A DNA stretch of 13,767 bases, from the NCBI GenBank assembly GCA_026001225.1, contig BNZQ01000044.1, positions 1-13,767 on the forward strand, given 5' to 3'. The DNA is from Clostridia bacterium (GTDB lineage Bacteria > Bacillota > Clostridia > Christensenellales > DUVY01). This document shows, piece after piece, positions 1 to 4,571 of this stretch; positions within the stretch are counted from its first letter, which is position 1, and each line of letters starts with the position of its first letter. A program made the translations under genes and the position numbers. Below the pieces are notes generated by a model. That model searched no databases and was not told where the DNA came from. It saw nothing but the letters and a program-made list of their open reading frames with translations.

Positions 1-72
1 CGCAGAAAACCCTATGTTATGTTGACCGGTAATACTTCCGCACTTCGGACATTTTCTCAATTCTTCTTCCAT
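1..72 (-). CDS. insA: IS1-family InsA-like protein, N-terminal fragment (runs off the left edge)
   Basis: The first 24 codons of a second IS1-type insA gene read leftward off the window. The translation starts MEEELRKCPKCGS, which matches the start of the complete copy at 682-963 (MEENNKECPKCGA), including the first CxxC pair of the InsA zinc ribbon. InsA of IS1 is a DNA-binding protein that recognises the element ends and is also the N-terminal part of the transposase. The upstream sequence is also shared with the complete copy: a -35/-10 pair at 17-bp spacing and the element end at 102-112. The sequences of the two copies differ at many positions, so they are relatives and not a recent duplication. 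Whether the rest of this copy is intact cannot be seen. Confidence 0.75.
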   Translation of the reverse strand, partial: MEEELRKCPKCGSITGQHNIGFSA

Positions 73-78
73 TCCTCT

Positions 79-107
79 ATTATATCATCAAACGGATTGT
101 TTGTCCA
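79..107 (-). promoter_or_regulatory. Promoter of the left IS1-like copy
   Basis: Read on the minus strand, TGGACA (102-107) and TATAAT (79-84) are separated by exactly 17 bp. The -35 box lies inside the terminal repeat of the element. The -10 box ends 6 bp before the insA ATG, so the predicted transcript starts on or next to the start codon. The complete copy has the same arrangement, which supports the call. Confidence 0.65.
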
Positions 108-130
108 CTCCCACGGTAGGGGAGTGGTCA
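102..130. repeat. Back-to-back IS1-like terminal repeats at the junction of the two copies
   Basis: TGTCCACTCCC (102-112) is the outer end of the left copy and GGGAGTGGTCA (120-130) is the outer end of the right copy. They form an inverted pair around 7 bp (ACGGTAG). The two elements therefore lie in tandem with only 7 bp between them. No 8-9 bp target duplication was found around the right copy. Confidence 0.7.
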
Positions 131-131
131 T

Positions 132-695
132 TTAGCAAGCAATGAAAGGACCAACGAAGTAAGAGATACCGACAGGAGGATCACGGAATTTGTGGAGGTG
201 CGGGTTAGGAAGGGGCGATTTGTGGACAACGGGAACTCGGTGTCGTCGTTTGTAGTCTCCGAATTTATTGTAGGCATCTACAAATACGGCAAGAACGGCA
301 TTCAACGTTTCGAGGCTTCGGAAAAAGCAGCGGCTTCGTCGCGCGAGTCCGGCTACGTATGTCCGTAGGTCGGCATTTATACTTTCGACGTCGTGAGTAT
401 CCGTTTTATCGTGCACATTGCGCATATGCCGACCGGGAAAGATCACATCGCAATAGGTTGTATTGCCGTCGGTCAAGTATCTTTCCGCCGACGGCGCACC
501 GTCAACAATCCCCTGCATCTCCTCAGCCGTTTTTGTGAAACTTGCCGCAAATCCGACTATCTGGCGCGGATCTTCGCTCGTCATCGTCTTTATGTACATA
601 TTTTCACGCGTTTCCGTGTGCGGTCGCTTTCCGATAAAGTGCCAAAGCTCGTCCATTTGAAACTCGCTCAAAGCAGTCTCTTCACTTGTCCACAC
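132..695 (-). CDS. insB: IS1-family transposase catalytic subunit (InsB-like)
   Basis: This is the catalytic part of an IS1-type transposase, which cuts and joins the element ends. Family motifs are in order: MDELWHFIGKR near residues 14-24 (first Asp, D15), YLTDG with D76, and HDVESINADLR with E104. Spacings of 61 and 28 residues are close to those of IS1 InsB. The 3' part is basic (YKRRHR). A GTG start at 693-695 is preceded by AAGGAG four bases upstream, so independent initiation is possible. The frame is also open upstream through the A8 run at 704-711, so it may instead be made as an InsA-InsB fusion by slippage there. The insB frame is +1 relative to insA, whereas classical IS1 uses a -1 shift. 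The reading frame is intact. Confidence 0.85.
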   Translation of the reverse strand: MWTSEETALSEFQMDELWHFIGKRPHTETRENMYIKTMTSEDPRQIVGFAASFTKTAEEMQGIVDGAPSAERYLTDGNTTYCDVIFPGRHMRNVHDKTDTHDVESINADLRTYVAGLARRSRCFFRSLETLNAVLAVFVDAYNKFGDYKRRHRVPVVHKSPLPNPHLHKFRDPPVGISYFVGPFIAC

Positions 696-963
696 CTCGC
701 TCCTTTTTTTTAGCCCATGCGTATGCGTTCGCTTTGCTCATTCCCATCTGCAATCCTATCGCTCTCCCGCTCATGCCCGATACCAACAACTTTAATGCTT
801 GTTGCCGTTCCTCTTCCGTGTATGCGTTCTTCATCGGCGCCGGCGTATACCGCCTGCCGCATACTCCACATAGGCATTTATTTGTTCCCGACTTGTTCTG
901 TCCGTTCCTATACTGCTTCTCCGTCGCTCCACACTTAGGACATTCTTTATTATTCTCTTCCAT
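682..963 (-). CDS. insA: IS1-family InsA-like DNA-binding protein
   Basis: A 93-residue protein with an N-terminal zinc ribbon (CPKCG at 8-12, then CLCGVCGRRY near 31-40) followed by a helix-turn-helix-like stretch (QQALKLLVSGMSGRAIGLQMGMSKANAYAW), the architecture of IS1 InsA. In IS1, InsA binds the terminal repeats and represses transposition, and the same region forms the N-terminus of the InsAB transposase. The ATG at 961-963 is preceded directly by AAAGGA, and the promoter -10 box ends 7 bp upstream, so there is almost no leader. The gene ends 14 bp inside insB, and its last codons contain an A8 run followed by GGAG. Confidence 0.85.
   Translation of the reverse strand: MEENNKECPKCGATEKQYRNGQNKSGTNKCLCGVCGRRYTPAPMKNAYTEEERQQALKLLVSGMSGRAIGLQMGMSKANAYAWAKKKERGVDK
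704..711 (-). other. A8 slippery run between insA and insB
   Basis: On the minus strand eight A residues are followed by GGAG within the last codons of insA (GCT AAA AAA AAG GAG). Loss of one A, or gain of two, on the transcript would join insA to the insB frame. The adjacent AAGGAG could also act as the ribosome site for the insB GTG. Which route is used cannot be told from sequence. Confidence 0.5.
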
Positions 964-970
964 TCCTTTT

Positions 971-999
971 ATTATATCATATTGCTTTCAATTTGTCCA
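971..999 (-). promoter_or_regulatory. Promoter of the complete IS1-like copy
   Basis: On the minus strand, TGGACA (994-999, inside the terminal repeat) and TATAAT (971-976) are spaced by 17 bp. The start codon of insA (963) is 8 bp past the -10 box, so transcription would begin at or one base before the ATG. Confidence 0.7.
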
Positions 1000-1004
1000 C
1001 TCCC

Positions 1005-1328
1005 AAAACGTCGTACCGCTTGACAAAGTATCACGACGTATATATGCCGCTAAAATAAAAGAAGAACCGAACCTCAACAACACTACTTCCGCAAAACCTC
1101 TTTCAAGCGATTTCCTTTCCGTACCGTTCCCGATGTCCGGTTCTCTTTTTTTCCGAGGGTTGCGCCCTCTTTTATTCGCAAGACATCGGGAACCGCTTCC
1201 GTCAAACCGTCAAAGGCTTCTCCGTCGACCGTTCCGTCATTTCTCTTGCAAGGTTAGTATGCGCGCCGTTTTCGTTTTTATGCGCGCGCGACGCACTGTG
1301 ATTCCGAACATATCCGTCCGCGTTCAGG
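1005..1328. other. Non-coding stretch between the IS1-like element and the MBG fragment
   Basis: No supported gene on either strand. It contains a 12-bp inverted repeat, GTTCCCGATGTC (1126-1137) and GACATCGGGAAC (1182-1193), enclosing a second hairpin (1155-1169). It also has a GC-rich alternating stretch (around 1260-1292). It is probably the 3' flank of the truncated surface-protein gene. Confidence 0.5.
1155..1176 (+). terminator. Possible rho-independent terminator (plus strand)
   Basis: GAGGG, a five-base loop TTGCG, and CCCTC are followed by TTTTATT. The hairpin is short and sits inside a larger inverted repeat (1126-1193). No plus-strand gene is seen upstream to be terminated, so the functional call is weak. 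Confidence 0.3.
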
Positions 1329-1739
1329 TTACGGTTTACGCTTCCACAGGACGAACGAAGCCAACGCGAGAGGCAGAAGAACCGCCAAAGCCGCCGCAGA
1401 CTTGCCGCAACCGGACGGCTCCGGATCGGGACCGGGATCGGGCACCGTTTCGGCCGTGACAGTCAGCGTGCCCTTCTGCACCGTGACGTCGTAATTGTCG
1501 GACAGATAGGAAACCGTCGCGGTAATGTCAAAGGTTCCCGCCGTCTTGCCGTCCGCCGCCGTCGTCGGATTGAACGTCGCCACCGCGCTCAGCTCGTCCC
1601 CCGCGGCAAACGTACCGCTCACGAATTCGATATAGAACCGGGGCAGGACGGCGTTTTGTTTCATAGACGCGTCCTTGACCTTGACCGTGATCGCGAGCTT
1701 GTTTACGGTCAAGGTGAATTGCGCGCCGGCGGTGAAAAT
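1329..1739 (-). pseudogene. 3' fragment of an MBG-repeat cell-surface protein
   Basis: The frame reads IFTAGAQFTLTVNKLAITVK and continues through one MBG-type (bacterial Ig-like) repeat (TFNPTTAADGKTAG, SYLSDNYDVTVQKGTLTVTA). A proline-rich linker (PDPGPDPEPSG) follows, then a C-terminal anchor: CGKS, a hydrophobic stretch, and the basic end WKRKP. Such tails hold large adhesin-like proteins of Gram-positive bacteria at the cell surface. The coding frame meets an in-frame TGA at the boundary of the neighbouring insertion sequence (about 1740), and no MBG sequence resumes on its other side. The gene has therefore lost its 5' part by insertion plus deletion or rearrangement. A TTG at 1710-1712 could act as a start only artificially. 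GC content is visibly higher than in the flanking elements. Confidence 0.7.
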
Positions 1740-1773
1740 AAGTCAAGCGTTTTTTAGTAGTTTTCAAAAAATA
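1740..1773 (+). repeat. Left terminal inverted repeat of the IS481-like element
   Basis: AAGTCAA followed by TTTT and AGTAGTTTT. It matches the reverse complement of 3020-3053 at about 25 of 34 positions. The element boundary is set by where the match to the right end stops. Confidence 0.6.
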
Positions 1774-1881
1774 TTTTTAGGGAGTTTTTGGGAGGGTATT
1801 TAGAGGTTGCTTTGAGAGCGTCTTTCTATGATACCTTGTTTTTATGCTTTTGTCTATTATATCTTATGCGGTTTGGGTATG

Positions 1882-1921
1882 CGCATTCAATCCCTCTCTC
1901 GCGAGAGAGGGATTGAATGCG
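1882..1921. repeat. 40-bp perfect palindrome
   Basis: CGCATTCAATCCCTCTCTCG is followed at once by its exact reverse complement, giving a 20-bp stem with no spacer. It lies 12 bp past the stop codon of the transposase, within the element. No T-run follows on either strand, so it is not a standard terminator. It could block read-through transcription, form a cruciform, or be a nuclease or protein site. Confidence 0.85.
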
Positions 1922-1933
1922 GAGGCGACACCC

Positions 1934-2968
1934 CTAAGCGGCGCGTCTGATAAATCTGATTTTGGGAACGTCGGGCTTTCCTTGCTCCTCTTTTAGGATT
2001 TCGAGGAGTTCCGCCCTCTTTTCAAGCGGGCTTTGCCAAACGTGCTTACCGATACGGTTTTTGAGCGCGGACGACGGTGTGCGGTTGTAGCGGTTAAGCC
2101 ACGCTCCCATTTTTTCTTTGAGTTCGTCAAACGAGGTAAAAGTCAAAAAATTATAAAACCTCTCTTGGTCGGTTCGGTGAGAGCGTTCAACCTTTCCGTT
2201 ATGGCGGGGCGTGTAAGCGCGTATAAGTTGATGATAGATTTTGAGTTGGTTCATGACCTTATCGGCAAAATGAATTTTATCGGTGGCGTTCGCGCCTTTC
2301 GGATTTGTAAACTCCGTCCCGTTATCCGTTTGTATGATAGCCGGTATATAGCCGAAATAAAGCACGGCGCGTTTTATAAAGTCTTGCGTCGAGTAACCGC
2401 TTTGTTCGCGGTACGGAAAAATAAAGCGTTCCCGCGTCGCCTCGTCTATCATTGTGTACTGATAAAACTTCTCGCCAAACAAGGCGTGAGTTTCGTCTTT
2501 GAAAGGATAACACTCTTTCGGAACATACTTAACGTCCATTTGCCATTTAATACCGAGCATAGGCGGAGTGTCGTAAGTTTGCGCCTCGTACTTCTCGTAT
2601 ATTTTCGTTTCTGCGGGGCGTATTGCGTTCTTTCGGATAAAGTTATACATAGACATAAAATGCCGCTTATAAGCGAAGTTAGAGCGCAATTCGCCGTATA
2701 ATTCAGAGTATCCAATATTCGGATTTGCCTCGTAGAGTTTTATGATAGCCTCTCGTTCCTCTTGCGTGTGCGAGTTCGGGTGCGGCGTATGCGGACGCGA
2801 TGACCTGTTTTCGAGGCTTTCAAGCGTACCGTCATATTGCCGTTGCCAACGATAGAGCGATTGTATCGTACAATGAAAGTGAGCGGCTACTTGATAGTCC
2901 CGCTTGCCCGAATGATACATTTCTAATGCTTTAAGTTTCTGCTTTGCCGTGAATTTTACGCCTTTCAT
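1934..2968 (-). CDS. DDE transposase, IS481/IS3-like (integrase core)
   Basis: A 344-residue transposase that would move the surrounding element. Residues 1-60 carry a helix-turn-helix (AHFHCTIQSLYRWQRQYDG at 30-48) followed by an Arg/Pro linker (RSSRPHTPHP), typical of this group. Residues 75-115 hold a second helical DNA-binding segment. The retroviral-integrase-like catalytic core has all three acidic residues: D145 (GIKWQMDVKYV), D215 (IIQTDNGTEF) and E261 (RHNGKVERSHR). Length and layout fit a full protein, with no frameshift. The ATG at 2966-2968 has GGAGG seven bases upstream and a consensus-like promoter at 2989-3017. The stop is TAG at 1934-1936. Assignment to IS481 rather than a single-gene IS3 relative is from overall layout only. 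Confidence 0.85.
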   Translation of the reverse strand: MKGVKFTAKQKLKALEMYHSGKRDYQVAAHFHCTIQSLYRWQRQYDGTLESLENRSSRPHTPHPNSHTQEEREAIIKLYEANPNIGYSELYGELRSNFAYKRHFMSMYNFIRKNAIRPAETKIYEKYEAQTYDTPPMLGIKWQMDVKYVPKECYPFKDETHALFGEKFYQYTMIDEATRERFIFPYREQSGYSTQDFIKRAVLYFGYIPAIIQTDNGTEFTNPKGANATDKIHFADKVMNQLKIYHQLIRAYTPRHNGKVERSHRTDQERFYNFLTFTSFDELKEKMGAWLNRYNRTPSSALKNRIGKHVWQSPLEKRAELLEILKEEQGKPDVPKIRFIRRAA

Positions 2969-2988
2969 ACTCCCACCTCCATAACTAC

Positions 2989-3017
2989 ATTATACCGCAA
3001 AAACTGACATCTTTCAA
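2989..3017 (-). promoter_or_regulatory. Transposase promoter
   Basis: On the minus strand, TTGAAA (3012-3017) and TATAAT (2989-2994) are spaced by 17 bp. A GGAGGTG ribosome site and the transposase ATG follow. Confidence 0.75.
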
Positions 3018-3019
3018 GC

Positions 3020-3053
3020 CCTTTTCATAAAACTACTTAAAATATTTTGACTT
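3020..3053 (-). repeat. Right terminal inverted repeat of the IS481-like element
   Basis: Partner of 1740-1773. Its outermost bases read TTGACTT on the plus strand, which also supplies a -35 box pointing out of the element (see 3047-3075). Confidence 0.6.
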
Positions 3054-3075
3054 TCATAGCGTCTTGCTGTATACT
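3047..3075 (+). promoter_or_regulatory. Hybrid promoter facing out of the insertion sequence
   Basis: TTGACT (3047-3052) and TATACT (3070-3075) are separated by 17 bp. The -35 box is the last bases of the insertion-sequence end and the -10 box lies in flanking DNA. This is the arrangement known from several IS families that activate neighbouring genes. It would drive the gene starting at 3084 and perhaps the two genes after it. Confidence 0.7.
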
Positions 3076-3083
3076 TAATAGGT

Positions 3084-3347
3084 ATGAATATCCATATTGA
3101 ATATGAGGCGGAAGTCCCCGACGATATAATAGAAACGGATTTTTGCAATAAACTCAATTTTCACGGCAAAAATAACGGCGTTGACTGCGGCGGGCTTATC
3201 AAAGGCTTTCCTTATATGGAGTGTAAACGTTTTTCCGTAAAGTTGGAGTGTTGGCGCGAGAGATATAAAAAATGCGAGGCTTGTAAGACGGCTTGTGCGG
3301 AGGCGTTATCCACAAAAAAATCGGAAAAAACCGCAAAAAAGCCATAA
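3084..3347 (+). CDS. Small cysteine-rich protein of unknown function
   Basis: An 87-residue protein that I do not recognise. It has no signal peptide or membrane segment. It contains seven cysteines (near residues 21, 35, 47, 56, 64, 67 and 71), the last three as CEACKTAC, so metal binding or disulphides are possible. The C-terminus is a lysine-rich tail (STKKSEKTAKKP) encoded by A-rich runs. The ATG lies only 8 bp past the TATACT box of the promoter at 3047-3075 and has no usable ribosome site (only AGGT touching the ATG). Translation would have to be leaderless or begin inefficiently. A true start further upstream, lost when the insertion sequence arrived, is another possibility. The lipoprotein gene follows 29 bp downstream, in the same direction. 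Confidence 0.55.
   Translation: MNIHIEYEAEVPDDIIETDFCNKLNFHGKNNGVDCGGLIKGFPYMECKRFSVKLECWRERYKKCEACKTACAEALSTKKSEKTAKKP
3306..3314 (+). promoter_or_regulatory. DnaA-box-like site 1
   Basis: TTATCCACA, an exact match to the DnaA consensus, inside the 3' end of the cysteine-rich gene. A second exact copy in the same orientation lies at 3420-3428. Confidence 0.35.
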
Positions 3348-3360
3348 TTCACGCTCAAAA

Positions 3361-3379
3361 AGGAGATATTATATATATG
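3361..3379 (+). promoter_or_regulatory. Ribosome binding site that decides the lipoprotein start
   Basis: AGGAG (3361-3365) lies 11 bases before the ATG at 3377. The ORF is open further upstream (to an ATG at 3293) without a comparable site, and that longer form would overlap the preceding gene, so 3377 is preferred. Confidence 0.6.
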
Positions 3380-4189
3380 TTATGTTACCCCCCCCCACCC
3401 CCGAATTTTTATTCGCAAGTTATCCACAATAAATTCACGTTTGTAAGATTTGTACTTGCTTTTTTATTGCTGTCGCTCATAGTAAGCGCGGCTTTTTTAT
3501 TTTCGGGGTGTTCAACGCCAAATTCAGATATAGAGCCAAAAACGGAACAAGGAAGCAATCCAAATCAGCCGTCCACGGAGGACGAAACACTCATAAAAAA
3601 CTACTATTCCGTTTATTGGCAAGACTATGACGGGAATGTTTTAGAGTGCGACGAAAACGTTCCAGAGGGTACAGTCGCCGAATTCAATGGCATTGAACCG
3701 ACACGGCAAGGTAACGAGCAATATTCGTATATCTTTAACGGGTGGGACAAACCGATTGCTCCCGTTAAAGACTTTGCTTATTATACCGCAACCTACTCCG
3801 AAACGCTGAATACCTATACCGTCGAATGGCGAGGCGTTTTTGGTGTTTTACTCGAAAAGGACGAAAATGTTCCGTATGGGAGTGTTCCCGAATACAACGG
3901 CAACACGCCCGGCAAACAAGGCTACGGAGGAGCGGGTACTTTACAAAATCAGCTCAATCAACTTGAACAACAATATAAAAACGCAAGAAAGCCATATGAG
4001 AACGCTATCACCGTACTTGAAACGCAATGGGAAAATCAAATCGCATATCTTGAAGTTTACAATCTCTTTTTTGATTTGTATTATGAATTGCAAGACAATA
4101 TAGCCAATTATGAAAATTTGCGCCTTGAAATGATTGCAGACCTATATAATAGTTACGGAATTGAACCTCCGACGGGGGCGGCGTTATGA
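3377..4189 (+). CDS. InlB-repeat lipoprotein with a C-terminal coiled coil
   Basis: A 270-residue predicted lipoprotein. A hydrophobic segment (residues 26-44, FVLAFLLLSLIVSAAFLFSG) ends in lipobox LFSGC, with Cys45 the predicted lipidated residue, so it would be anchored outside the cytoplasmic membrane. The n-region before it is unusually long and starts MLCYPPPPP. Residues about 76-140 form an InlB/Listeria-Bacteroides-type beta repeat (VYWQDYDGNVLECDENVPEG ... IFNGWDK). A second repeat starts near 147 (YTVEWRGVFGVLLEKDENVP) but breaks off near 187, without its FxGW half. An acidic, Gln-rich coiled-coil-like region follows to the end. The truncated repeat joined to a coil suggests a mosaic protein. 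A C9 tract lies directly after the start. The gene overlaps the next by ATGA. A role at the host surface, for instance excluding other phages, is a guess from context. Confidence 0.7.
   Translation: MLCYPPPPPNFYSQVIHNKFTFVRFVLAFLLLSLIVSAAFLFSGCSTPNSDIEPKTEQGSNPNQPSTEDETLIKNYYSVYWQDYDGNVLECDENVPEGTVAEFNGIEPTRQGNEQYSYIFNGWDKPIAPVKDFAYYTATYSETLNTYTVEWRGVFGVLLEKDENVPYGSVPEYNGNTPGKQGYGGAGTLQNQLNQLEQQYKNARKPYENAITVLETQWENQIAYLEVYNLFFDLYYELQDNIANYENLRLEMIADLYNSYGIEPPTGAAL
3388..3396 (+). repeat. C9 homopolymer after the lipoprotein start codon
   Basis: Nine C residues, then A, then C5 (3398-3402). With C9 the ATG at 3377 is in frame with the lipoprotein. With C8 the nearby ATG at 3382 would be in frame instead. 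With C10 neither is. Tracts of this kind mediate phase variation in other bacteria but are also sites of sequencing error. Confidence 0.6.
3420..3428 (+). promoter_or_regulatory. DnaA-box-like site 2
   Basis: TTATCCACA, a second exact DnaA consensus match, 114 bp from site 1 in the same orientation, with the AT-rich stretch ATATTATATATATG (3366-3379) between them. Confidence 0.35.
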
Positions 4190-4569
4190 GGATTGTAATA
4201 AAAATTTTACTTTGCTTTTCGTTAGTAATAACCGCCCCTATTGCGGCTATTTCTTGGTTAGTGAATGCAATAATATATATTTTGTTTCGGTGGATACCAA
4301 TAATCGGAAAATATATATCTACTCCGTTTCAAACGATTTCTATTCTGATAGAAACTCCCTTTATACTTACTGCCTATAAATTAGGGTGGACAAGTCCTAA
4401 AAGAGCGGTTTCCGATAGACTTTACAATACAAATAAACTGCAAACCTATAAGGCCATGATGGATAGCGGAGAACCCGAACTCATAAAATATGCAGAGGAG
4501 GGCTTGCTTGAAATGGCTAAGACGGGCGATGTGAAAGCGTGCAAAGAATTATTACGAATAAAAAGGTAA
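4186..4569 (+). CDS. Small membrane protein of unknown function
   Basis: A 127-residue protein. Two hydrophobic segments (about residues 4-35 and 37-66) are followed by a soluble, mostly helical C-terminus (KAMMDSGEPELIKYAEEGLLEMAKTGDVKACKELLRI) somewhat like a helical-repeat tail. I do not recognise the family. The start codon overlaps the stop of the lipoprotein gene (ATGA at 4186-4189), with a G-rich stretch (GGGGGCGG, 4174-4181) upstream. The two are therefore probably translated together and may act together at the membrane. The gene ends 2 bp before the stop of the convergent phage operon, with no terminator between them. The local sequence is AT-rich compared with the phage genes. Confidence 0.6.
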   Translation: MRIVIKILLCFSLVITAPIAAISWLVNAIIYILFRWIPIIGKYISTPFQTISILIETPFILTAYKLGWTSPKRAVSDRLYNTNKLQTYKAMMDSGEPELIKYAEEGLLEMAKTGDVKACKELLRIKR

Positions 4570-4571
4570 GG

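Larger units (their letters stand above)
120..1004 (-). mobile_element. Complete IS1-family insertion sequence
   Basis: The element is about 885 bp. Its ends are GGGAGTGGTCATTTAGCAAGC at the left and, as reverse complement, GGGAGTGGACAAATTGAAAGC at the right, agreeing at 16 of 21 positions and identical over the first eight. Between them are an InsA-like zinc-ribbon/helix-turn-helix gene and an InsB-like catalytic gene in overlapping frames, the layout of the IS1 family. The bases flanking the two ends do not match, so no target-site duplication is visible. This fits with the tandem neighbour and later rearrangement. Confidence 0.8.
1740..3053 (-). mobile_element. IS481/IS3-like insertion sequence
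   Basis: About 1.3 kb with one DDE transposase gene. The left end (from 1740, AAGTCAAGCGTTTTTTAGTA) and the reverse complement of the right end (from 3053, AAGTCAAAATATTTTAAGTA) form imperfect terminal repeats, about 25 of 34 bases matching, with a shared AGTAGTTTT core. No target duplication is seen: the left flank is the broken MBG gene and the right flank is unrelated. This indicates a deletion or rearrangement at one side after insertion. Confidence 0.7.

Noticed and set aside
120..1012. Target-site duplication of the complete IS1-like element
   Set aside because: The 8-9 bases on the two sides (around CACGGTAG and AAAACGTC) do not match.
686..1459. A 257-codon open frame on the plus strand
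   Set aside because: It runs antisense through insA, the element end and non-coding DNA, with no family resemblance. The minus-strand genes explain the region.
1528..1767. A 79-codon minus-strand frame with an ATG beyond the element border
   Set aside because: It is out of frame with the MBG repeat and crosses the insertion boundary, so it is a chance frame.
1883..1920. A CRISPR-like GGATTGAA string
   Set aside because: It is one arm of a single palindrome with no repeat-spacer pattern.
2033..2701. A 222-codon open frame on the plus strand
   Set aside because: It lies entirely over the transposase gene, has no ribosome site, and its translation is compositionally unlike a real protein. It is a shadow frame.
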